Under the pieces are notes generated by a model. That model saw only the letters and a program-made list of their open reading frames with translations, did not search any database and was not told the origin of the DNA. 7,397 bases of DNA, from positions 1 to 7,397 of the forward strand of contig JAGCVR010000154.1 in NCBI GenBank assembly GCA_017962285.1, given 5' to 3'. This stretch comes from Muribaculaceae bacterium (GTDB lineage Bacteria; Bacteroidota; Bacteroidia; Bacteroidales; Muribaculaceae). The translations under genes were made by a program, and so were the position numbers. Positions 1 through 5,857 of this stretch are shown in pieces. The first letter of the stretch is position 1; each line of letters starts with the position of its first letter.

Positions 1-2435
1 ACAAGGCCATCGGTGCGGTAGCCATAAACGTCGTACCAGTCTTGTTTCCACGGCTGGTAAACCTCTGGAATGAAGTCGGGGTCGCGGCTGATGGTCTTGT
101 TGCGGTAGAATGATATGTTGAGGTCGGTGGTCCACCCGAAGTTCTTGTTGTCGAAGTTTACGGTGCTGATGCTGAAGTCCACGCCCACTGAGCGGTAGCG
201 CTCCTTTGAGTTGTAGTCCATAGTGTTAAGCTCCAGATACGACATCAGCTTCTTTGTCAATATCACGTCGTCGCGCACGCGGCGGTACACATCGATGCTT
301 CCACTGATACGGTCGCGCAGGAATCCGAAGTCGAGACCAATGTTGAGGTCGGTCAGTGTCTCCCATTTCAGATCGGGGTTGCCGAGTTTAGCCGGTGCAA
401 TGCCGTTGATGAGCTTCCCTCCCAATATGTATGAGCCGCGGCTCACGTTGTAGTAGGTGTTGATACCCGTAAGGTTTCCGGCGTTACCGGTCTGTCCGTA
501 ACCGGCACGCAGCTTGAGGTTGCTCAGCCAGTCGCACTTCTTCATGAAGCTTTCCTCGTTGATGCGCCATGCAAGCGATACGCCCGGGAAGAAACCCCAC
601 TGATGCGTTTTGGAGAAATTGCTCGACCCGTCCACGCGCATGTTGAACGTGGCGATGTAGCGCGAGTTGAACGTGTAGTTCACGCGGCTGATGAACGAAG
701 CCATTTCGTTCGAACCCTTGTAAGAACTGATATTGGGATTCTCGTCGCTGCTGATGCCGATGTTGTTCATCAGGGCACCGTCGTAGGGAAACTGAGTAGC
801 AATGATGCCCATGCCGTTCCAGGTGTTCTTCTTGTATTCCCAGCCGCCCATCACGCTCAGGTCATGAACGTCGTTAAACGTCTTGGCAAAGGTAGCCACT
901 ATGTTAATCAGGTTCATCTGCCCCTTGGCGTTCTGTTTCGAGCCCTTGCCGATGTTGCTGAAGCCCTTCTTTGTGGTGGTGGGAATATACTGGTCGGCCT
1001 GAGTGTCTTTCCAGTCCATACCGCCGGTGGCGCGAATGGTGAGGAAATCCCAAGGCTTGTACTCCAGGTATCCGCTCAGGAAGATGTCGCGGCTCATTGT
1101 CTCGTCGGTCACGTCGAGCAGCGATACCGGGTTGGGATAGACGTCGCGTATGGGGTTCACCGAGTAAACGCCGTTCTCATCACGGATGGGGACGGTGGGG
1201 ATGAACGTCATTGCCGAGTAGATCAGCGCAGAGTTGTCATTGCGGCCATCGCCCAGAGGCACGTCGTGATACTTGATTTGTGTGAACGAGGTGTTTATGC
1301 CAGCCTTGAACTTCTTGCCGAAATCCTGGTCCAGATTAATACGGCCGGTAATGCGGTTAATGCTGTTGTTCTTGGCAATTCCCCTGTGGTCGTAGAGTCC
1401 CACCGAGAACAGATAGCGTGTGCTTTCCGAACCGCCGTTCACAGAGAGGTTGTGCTCATTGACGATACCCATGCGGGTAACCTCTTTCATCCAGTCGGTT
1501 CCGTTACCCACAAAGTTGTCGATCTGTTCTTGCGTGTAGCGCTTGTCGTTACCGCGTCCCAACTCGTCGAACACTTTATTCTGCTCAATCATGAAGTCGC
1601 GTGCGTTCATGAAGTCGGGGGCGTCTTTAATGAACTGCATAGCCACCGAACCCGAATAGGAGATGCTGGGTTTGTGAGTCTTGCCGCGCTTGGTGGTGAT
1701 GAGAATCACGCCTCCCGATGCGTCGGAACCATAGATTGAGGCTGCAGAGGCATCCTTGAGGATGTTGATGGTCTCAATGTCTTCGGGGTTGAGGTTGATA
1801 AGACCGTTATCCTTGTCAGTTCCGCTGTATTCTGTGCCAGGCGACACTGTAGCAGTGGAAAGTTGTGGGACACCGTCGATTACCACCAGTGGCTTCTGTC
1901 CCGAAAGACCGCCGCGGATGCTGTAGTTGAGCGATGCACCCGGCGAAGCCGAATTGGAAGTGATGTTCACGCCGGCAGAACGTCCACGGAGCATTTCGCC
2001 CAGGGAGCCGGTTCCAGCTTTTGGCAGTTCATCGGCCTTGATAGTGGAAACGGCACCGGATATATTGGTCTTCTTGGTTGCTCCGTAACCCACAACCACC
2101 ACTTCATCGAGCACCTGCTGGTCGGATTTCAGCGTGATTTCAAGCGGAGTGGCCTCTTTCACAGTTATGTTCTGAGTGAGGCATCCCACATACGAAATAG
2201 AGATGGTGGAGCCCACGGGTACGTTTGCGATGGAGAATGTGCCGTCGAAGTCGGTTGTGGTGCCGAGAGATGTTCCCACCACTTTGATGGTTGCACCAAT
2301 CACCTCGTCGCCGGAGTCGTCTTTCACGATTCCCGTAACGTTGAGAGTCTGAGCAGCGATACTCAACGCTGACATAAGTAGAGCAATGGCAAACAGCCAA
2401 ACTCGTTTCATTATATTATTACTCATAGTCTTCAT
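1..2435 (-). CDS. SusC-like TonB-dependent outer-membrane transporter, 3' end cut by the window edge
   Basis: This is a TonB-dependent receptor of the SusC/RagA family, expected to import oligosaccharides across the outer membrane together with a SusD lipoprotein. The frame is open from the start to the left edge with no stop: 811 codons are visible, while the family usually has about 1000, so roughly the last fifth of the barrel is missing. A signal peptide (about residues 9-28, ending SIAAQ) is followed by a carboxypeptidase-regulatory-like domain (about 31-103), the TonB box LDEVVVVGYG (109-118) and a plug with IRGGLSGQKPLVVIDGVP (173-190) and ILKDASAASIYGS (225-237). Beta-barrel strands follow. 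There is no STN domain, so direct anti-sigma signalling is not expected. Three in-frame ATGs compete as start (2435, 2426, 2411). The first lies 4 bases after the upstream stop. The third gives the most typical signal peptide and sits behind an A/T-rich stretch. Cargo is inferred from the neighbouring GH53 galactanase, not from this protein. Confidence 0.96.
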   Translation of the reverse strand, partial: MKTMSNNIMKRVWLFAIALLMSALSIAAQTLNVTGIVKDDSGDEVIGATIKVVGTSLGTTTDFDGTFSIANVPVGSTISISYVGCLTQNITVKEATPLEITLKSDQQVLDEVVVVGYGATKKTNISGAVSTIKADELPKAGTGSLGEMLRGRSAGVNITSNSASPGASLNYSIRGGLSGQKPLVVIDGVPQLSTATVSPGTEYSGTDKDNGLINLNPEDIETINILKDASAASIYGSDASGGVILITTKRGKTHKPSISYSGSVAMQFIKDAPDFMNARDFMIEQNKVFDELGRGNDKRYTQEQIDNFVGNGTDWMKEVTRMGIVNEHNLSVNGGSESTRYLFSVGLYDHRGIAKNNSINRITGRINLDQDFGKKFKAGINTSFTQIKYHDVPLGDGRNDNSALIYSAMTFIPTVPIRDENGVYSVNPIRDVYPNPVSLLDVTDETMSRDIFLSGYLEYKPWDFLTIRATGGMDWKDTQADQYIPTTTKKGFSNIGKGSKQNAKGQMNLINIVATFAKTFNDVHDLSVMGGWEYKKNTWNGMGIIATQFPYDGALMNNIGISSDENPNISSYKGSNEMASFISRVNYTFNSRYIATFNMRVDGSSNFSKTHQWGFFPGVSLAWRINEESFMKKCDWLSNLKLRAGYGQTGNAGNLTGINTYYNVSRGSYILGGKLINGIAPAKLGNPDLKWETLTDLNIGLDFGFLRDRISGSIDVYRRVRDDVILTKKLMSYLELNTMDYNSKERYRSVGVDFSISTVNFDNKNFGWTTDLNISFYRNKTISRDPDFIPEVYQPWKQDWYDVYGYRTDGL

Positions 2436-2439
2436 AGTT

Positions 2440-3789
2440 TTACTTTACTTTTTTCATCGATCCCCACAAGATACCGGTGTTAAACATTATTTCCACTTTA
2501 CCGTCGTAGGTGCTGCTATATTCGCACACGCTGCCGCCGCCGTTGGTCTTGTACTCCCACCAGCCGCAACTGCCGTCGTCGGCTTTCCAGTAGCGAAGGA
2601 TGTAACCCCAGTCGGAGACACGTGCGGCATAATAGCAGTGAGTGCCAGTGTAAGAACCGTTCTGGGTAAGCTGGTACTTGTACACAAATCCGTTGCGGCT
2701 CATTTCCTCGCCGGTGTTGCCCCAGTCGCCGAATTCCTTGAATCCGCATCCCGATACGGTGAGCGAACCGGTGTAGGCTTCGGATGTGTCGAGCGGCCAC
2801 AGGCTTATTGTCTTTTCCTCAATGTTCAGCCATATGCCGTAATAGCCTTTGCTCTCAATTGTCAGAGGCACAACGTAGCCGTTGTTGTTGATTATCTTGC
2901 CACTTACACGCGGGCTGGAACCGAACAGGTCGCCGTCCATTGTCTTGTCGGTAGTGAAATAAATCTTGAAATTGTCGTGGTCGGCATAGAACTTGCCTTC
3001 GTAGCAGTAGGCTTCCTTGCGCGCCATAGGCATGTAGTAGCCCTCGATGTAGTCGTCGGCGTTTTCATCGGCATTCACGAGCCACATTATCTTGTAGTCC
3101 TCGTAACCGTTGTCAACTTCGGGTTGCATCACTATAACCTTCACCTCGCGAATAGTCTGGTTGCCACCGTTGTCTTCGAGAGTGAGCGTCATGGGGTAAG
3201 TTCCTTGTGCGGTGAACGGGATTTCAGTATAGATGTTTGCCTCCTTGCCGGAAAGCTCCACCATGTGCTCATAGGAAGCTGAGGGGATGGAGATTACGGC
3301 TTTCTTCAGCCTTCGGTCATCGCGTACCACAAGATTCATCTTGTAAACGGCGGAGCCATCCTTGAAGTCCACCCCCACCTCAGCCGGAAGGTCGCTGACA
3401 ATTTCGGGTGCTTCGGCGTCGGGAGTGAAAGTCATGGTTATGGCACGCTTGGTTTCGGTGCCTTCGGTATCGGTAACGGTAATGATAAGCACCTGGTCGA
3501 ATGTGGCATTCTCGGGAACGGGCATGCGATAGTTGTAGTTGAACACTTTCGAGTGTTTGCCGTCGAGGGAGTAAACTTGATTGATACCCCATGCGTCGCA
3601 GCGGAAGGATACCGACTTGAGGCCGATATAGTTCGACGCTTGTCCCGACAGAAGCACAGTGTCGCCGGGGTATGTCTCAATGAGGTCGAGTTCCGACCAT
3701 AGTCCCGGACGGACGTCAACGTGGTCGTTGCACGATGCCAGTGTGAGCACCGCCACCACGGTAATGATTATGGAAAATATCTTTTTCAT
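2440..3789 (-). CDS. Surface glycan-binding lipoprotein, SusE/SusF-like
   Basis: This is a predicted outer-membrane lipoprotein of 449 residues, likely to bind the polysaccharide at the cell surface. It begins MKKIFSIIITVVAVLTLASC, a type II signal peptide with lipobox LASC and lipidated Cys20. The following acidic residues (NDHVD) are compatible with surface export. Residues about 22-122 and 123-222 look like two Ig-like beta-sandwiches, the second opening PDAEAPEIVSDLP. Residues about 223-335 and 336-449 look like SusE/SusF-type starch-binding-like folds. The last domain is rich in exposed-type aromatics (DWGYILRYW at 393-401, GWWEY at 409-413), which suits sugar stacking. The ATG at 3789 is preferred: a TTG six bases upstream would overlap the GH53 stop and only adds two residues. 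The gene starts 2 bases after the GH53 stop and ends 4 bases before susC, so it is almost certainly in the same transcript. I did not recognise a specific named family; the galactan ligand is inferred from context. Confidence 0.88.
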   Translation of the reverse strand: MKKIFSIIITVVAVLTLASCNDHVDVRPGLWSELDLIETYPGDTVLLSGQASNYIGLKSVSFRCDAWGINQVYSLDGKHSKVFNYNYRMPVPENATFDQVLIITVTDTEGTETKRAITMTFTPDAEAPEIVSDLPAEVGVDFKDGSAVYKMNLVVRDDRRLKKAVISIPSASYEHMVELSGKEANIYTEIPFTAQGTYPMTLTLEDNGGNQTIREVKVIVMQPEVDNGYEDYKIMWLVNADENADDYIEGYYMPMARKEAYCYEGKFYADHDNFKIYFTTDKTMDGDLFGSSPRVSGKIINNNGYVVPLTIESKGYYGIWLNIEEKTISLWPLDTSEAYTGSLTVSGCGFKEFGDWGNTGEEMSRNGFVYKYQLTQNGSYTGTHCYYAARVSDWGYILRYWKADDGSCGWWEYKTNGGGSVCEYSSTYDGKVEIMFNTGILWGSMKKVK

Positions 3790-3791
3790 TG

Positions 3792-5381
3792 TCAATTATT
3801 GTTTTTAAATGCGTCGAGCACCTCAAGGGCGTTCCCACTGAAATCAAACAAAGCAGAGTTGCTCACAATATTCTTCTGGCCAAGAGCCCATCCGGCACTG
3901 CCTGCGGGAATAAAGATGGGGTCCCAGTAAACAAATCCCAGCACCCGCAGATTGGGAACTTTCTTAATCTCATTGATCAGTTCAAGCATGAAGTTCTTCT
4001 GCCCGAGTTTTGACATATCCTTGTATGGTCCGTTGTGATTCAGCTGACCGTCGGTGATGCCGTCGTCGATGGTCTTGCTCCATGCATAACCGGTTTCCAT
4101 GAAGATCAGGTCCTTGTCGAACTGTTCGGTAACTGTCTGTGCGAAGTCGCATGCCTGTTTTGCGGTATTCTCGGTCCAGTAGGGATAATAGCTGGAACCG
4201 ATGATGTCGTAGCTTACGTTGTAGCTCTTCATCAAGCCGAAATACCAGGTGTAATTCGACTCATCTCCGGCACCGGCGAGGTGAATTATCACACGCGACT
4301 CGGGATTCGATTCTTTCACAGCGTTATAGCCGGCATTGTAGAACAGGGCTATGTTCTGGCAGCGTGTCCTGTAGTCAGGGTCATTGCCGTCGAGCGGTCC
4401 ACCCAGCGGATAGAGCATGCCGGCTTGGGTCTCGTTGCCCAGCGAAACGTATTCGGGGCTGGTGCCTTGTGCCTTCATCTTCTCCATAAAGGCATAGGTG
4501 AAGTCGTGGAGACTGACTGCCATCTGTTCGGCAGTCTGTCCTTCCCATGCGTGGGGGATGAATTGAACGCCACCATTGGTCCAGGTGTCGCTGTAGTGGA
4601 ACGTGAGCAGGATTTGCATTCCGGCAGCCTTTGCGCGACGTGCCAGTGCCAGTATGTCGGCTTCATCCTGCACGCCTTCGGGCAGCGCCACACCGTCGTA
4701 GGTGTACTTGCCCGGGTCATTGTAAAGACGCAGGCGAACCAGGTTCATTCCGTTTGCCTTAAGAATTTCAAGGCAGTCGCCCACATTGCCGTTTTGGTAG
4801 TATTTGCCGCCATTGGCCTCCACGTAGTTCAGTTCGGAAATGTCGCCGCCCTTGATGATGAAATAGTCCTTGTCGGTGAGACTGAGACGCAGTCCGTCCC
4901 ATTCGCAGAACTTTCCGTCGTCGGTGGTGCTGACAATGCGGATTTCACACTTGCCGCCTTCCACTTTCACGCCATGAACGAAACCTTTTGCCCACGAAGA
5001 GGAAGAAACAGCCGGCGACGTTTTCCTGCCATTCGCTTCAATGTAGCAATCGGGCTGACCGCCCTCGTTCTTGTAATAGAAAATCAGCGAATAGATTCCG
5101 TCGGGAATTCCGCTGAGAGAGCGGCTCACGGTTGCGGTGCCCGTAAGTTTCAGGGCGCCTTCGCCGTCGCATCCGTCGGTGGCCAATATAGCGGCGGATT
5201 CATCACCCGCCACTTGCCATCCGGCAAGTCCATTCTCAAAATTACCGTTCTCCACCATGGTGAAGTTTACGGTGGGTTGAGGATCATCCATCGGTCCGGG
5301 TGCATCCTTGCACGACGACATCGCCACCGCAGATGCCCCAAGCATAATGGAGATAATCAGAAAACTTTTGATTTTTTTCAT
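3792..5381 (-). CDS. GH53 endo-beta-1,4-galactanase lipoprotein with N-terminal carbohydrate-binding-like domain
   Basis: This 529-residue protein is predicted to be arabinogalactan endo-beta-1,4-galactanase (EC 3.2.1.89), which cuts beta-1,4-galactan chains internally with retention of configuration. The catalytic barrel (about 175-525) carries clear family motifs: GGDISELNY (178-186), NLVRLRLYNDP (213-223), FHYSDTW (261-267), LGNETQAG (314-321) with the predicted acid/base Glu317, IFMETGYAW (426-434) with the predicted nucleophile Glu429, VYWDP (484-488) and LFDFSGNAL (511-519). Both catalytic glutamates are present, so the enzyme should be active. A type II signal peptide ends MSSC with Cys24, followed by KD, which resembles Bacteroidetes surface-export signals, so it probably sits on the outer surface. 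Residues about 38-168 form an extra beta-rich module opening ENGNFENGLAGW, resembling CBM4/9- or CBM61-like galactan binders; its exact family is uncertain. The gene opens the operon, with a promoter element just upstream. Confidence 0.95.
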   Translation of the reverse strand: MKKIKSFLIISIMLGASAVAMSSCKDAPGPMDDPQPTVNFTMVENGNFENGLAGWQVAGDESAAILATDGCDGEGALKLTGTATVSRSLSGIPDGIYSLIFYYKNEGGQPDCYIEANGRKTSPAVSSSSWAKGFVHGVKVEGGKCEIRIVSTTDDGKFCEWDGLRLSLTDKDYFIIKGGDISELNYVEANGGKYYQNGNVGDCLEILKANGMNLVRLRLYNDPGKYTYDGVALPEGVQDEADILALARRAKAAGMQILLTFHYSDTWTNGGVQFIPHAWEGQTAEQMAVSLHDFTYAFMEKMKAQGTSPEYVSLGNETQAGMLYPLGGPLDGNDPDYRTRCQNIALFYNAGYNAVKESNPESRVIIHLAGAGDESNYTWYFGLMKSYNVSYDIIGSSYYPYWTENTAKQACDFAQTVTEQFDKDLIFMETGYAWSKTIDDGITDGQLNHNGPYKDMSKLGQKNFMLELINEIKKVPNLRVLGFVYWDPIFIPAGSAGWALGQKNIVSNSALFDFSGNALEVLDAFKNNN

Positions 5382-5396
5382 ATTTTAAAGTATTAA
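5381..5396 (-). repeat. Leader repeat, GH53 copy
   Basis: On the minus strand the GH53 leader reads TTAATACTTTAAAATA and runs into the ATG. The leader of the small upstream gene has TTAATCATTTAAAATA at 5656-5671, matching at 14 of 16 positions in the same orientation. Both are A/T-rich, which suits start-site accessibility in Bacteroidetes, so the similarity may be functional, a relic of duplication or partly compositional. Confidence 0.5.
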
Positions 5397-5408
5397 TTTT
5401 CTCTGTTG

Positions 5409-5416
5409 CAAAATTA
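5409..5416 (-). promoter_or_regulatory. Bacteroidetes -7 promoter element for the GH53-SGBP-susC operon
   Basis: The minus strand reads TAATTTTG, an exact match to the Bacteroidetes primary-sigma -7 consensus TAnnTTTG. It lies 27 bases before the GH53 ATG, so transcription would start near 5402 with a leader of about 20 bases. No good TTTG -33 element is found at the usual 19-21 base spacing; only TTTTC occurs, too close. A weak -33 would fit a promoter that depends on an activator, as in many glycan-utilisation loci. Confidence 0.65.
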
Positions 5417-5430
5417 GCATTTTTTTACAT

Positions 5431-5459
5431 TGAAAATATGGACGATATTGCAATTTTCA
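5431..5459. promoter_or_regulatory. Inverted repeat upstream of the GH53 promoter, candidate operator
   Basis: TGAAAAT (5431-5437) and its exact inverted copy ATTTTCA (5453-5459) are separated by 15 bases, giving half-site centres 22 bp apart, about two helical turns. It spans roughly -29 to -57 relative to the predicted start, where an activator of the SusR or hybrid two-component type could sit. The region is A/T-rich, so a chance match is possible. No regulator gene is visible in the window. Confidence 0.35.
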
Positions 5460-5486
5460 TGGATTATTCAATAAAACATTTGGTTT

Positions 5487-5648
5487 TCACAGTCCCGAGT
5501 CAATCAAAGTGCGGAATTGTTGAATCCCCTGATGATTGTTGTCTCCGTCCCAATCGTAATAAATGCCCGACCCTGCGGGAACTTCTATGGCTGCCTGCAT
5601 AGCAGAAAATGCCATCATTGCTGTAACTGCTAAGAAAAATCTTTTCAT
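5487..5648 (-). CDS. Small secreted peptide, 53 residues, unknown function
   Basis: An intact 54-codon frame starts at ATG 5648 and ends with TGA at 5487. The protein begins MKRFFLAVTAMMAFSAMQA, a convincing Sec signal peptide with an Ala-x-Ala-type cleavage region. It has no lipobox cysteine, so it would be released to the periplasm or exported rather than lipidated. The mature part is only about 33 residues, acidic and aromatic, and includes GIYYDWDGDNNHQG (28-41), in which Asp32, Asp34, Asp36 and Asn38 are spaced like a calcium loop without a full EF-hand or dockerin pattern. A TAATTTTG promoter element lies 44 bases upstream of the ATG. Other frames downstream of the stop close within about ten codons, so a simple frameshift does not restore a longer gene. 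It may be a true small exported peptide or the 5' remnant of a lost secreted protein. I do not recognise a family. Confidence 0.6.
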   Translation of the reverse strand: MKRFFLAVTAMMAFSAMQAAIEVPAGSGIYYDWDGDNNHQGIQQFRTLIDSGL

Positions 5649-5655
5649 GTTCTGT

Positions 5656-5671
5656 TATTTTAAATGATTAA
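5656..5671 (-). repeat. Leader repeat, small-gene copy
   Basis: The minus strand reads TTAATCATTTAAAATA just before the small peptide gene, matching the GH53 leader at 5381-5396 in 14 of 16 positions. In both places it lies downstream of an identical TAATTTTG element, so promoter and leader are repeated as a pair, although the spacing between them differs (20 versus 12 bases). Confidence 0.5.
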
Positions 5672-5691
5672 TATTCGCTTTTATTCGGTTA

Positions 5692-5699
5692 CAAAATTA
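5692..5699 (-). promoter_or_regulatory. Bacteroidetes -7 promoter element for the small secreted peptide gene
   Basis: The minus strand reads TAATTTTG, matching TAnnTTTG, followed by TAACCGA; the GH53 promoter has TAATTTTG followed by CAACAGA. The leader to the ATG at 5648 would be about 35-40 bases. No clear TTTG -33 box is found 19-21 bases upstream (TAAA is there instead). It lies downstream of the terminator of the preceding gene, which supports an independent transcription start here. Confidence 0.6.
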
Positions 5700-5770
5700 C
5701 TCACTGTCGGAAGGTGGATTTATAGATTTTTTTCTTGTTTATGGACTTTTTGCCTATTAACCACTCCATG

Positions 5771-5805
5771 TAAAAGACAAGCGGCAACACTCGCATGCTG
5801 CCGCT
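5771..5805 (-). terminator. Intrinsic terminator after the large secreted-protein gene
   Basis: On the minus strand AGCGGCAGCA and TGTTGCCGCT form a 10-bp stem with one G-U pair around a six-base loop, followed by TGTCTTTTA. The stem begins 53 bases after the stop codon at 5858. The U-tract is short (four T in a row), but the G/C-rich stem and the position make termination likely. It separates the right-hand gene from the small peptide gene and the GH53 operon. Confidence 0.75.
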
Positions 5806-5857
5806 GTTCTTACTTAACTATAAACTAATATGAAATTTAAACCACTTTCTGAAACTA

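Noticed and set aside
603..2372. Long plus-strand open frames (603-1739 and 1863-2372) opposite susC.
   Set aside because: They lie in exact codon register with susC on the other strand. They exist because the sense gene rarely uses TTA, CTA and TCA codons, whose reverse complements are stops. The translations show no domain or signal peptide.
2386..3282. 298-codon plus-strand frame with an N-terminal hydrophobic segment resembling a membrane anchor.
   Set aside because: It is in codon register with the SusE/F-like gene. The hydrophobic start comes from the A/T-rich junction ahead of susC, and the rest is typical antisense Val/Ala/His-rich sequence.
4035..5396. 453-codon plus-strand open frame opposite the GH53 gene.
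   Set aside because: It is also codon-register antisense to an unmistakable GH53 enzyme with all family motifs. The Cys/Val/His-rich translation has no recognisable features.
5473..5487. Small hairpin AAAAC-N5-GTTTT at the end of the small peptide gene as a possible terminator.
   Set aside because: The stem is only five mostly A-T pairs with no useful U-tract, so termination there is not supported. Read-through from the small gene into the GH53 operon remains possible.
5382..5857. Possible tRNA, small RNA or mobile-element scar in the intergenic region.
   Set aside because: I found no cloverleaf arms, no terminal inverted repeats with target duplication and no transposase fragment. The visible structure is explained by the terminator, two promoters and the small peptide gene.
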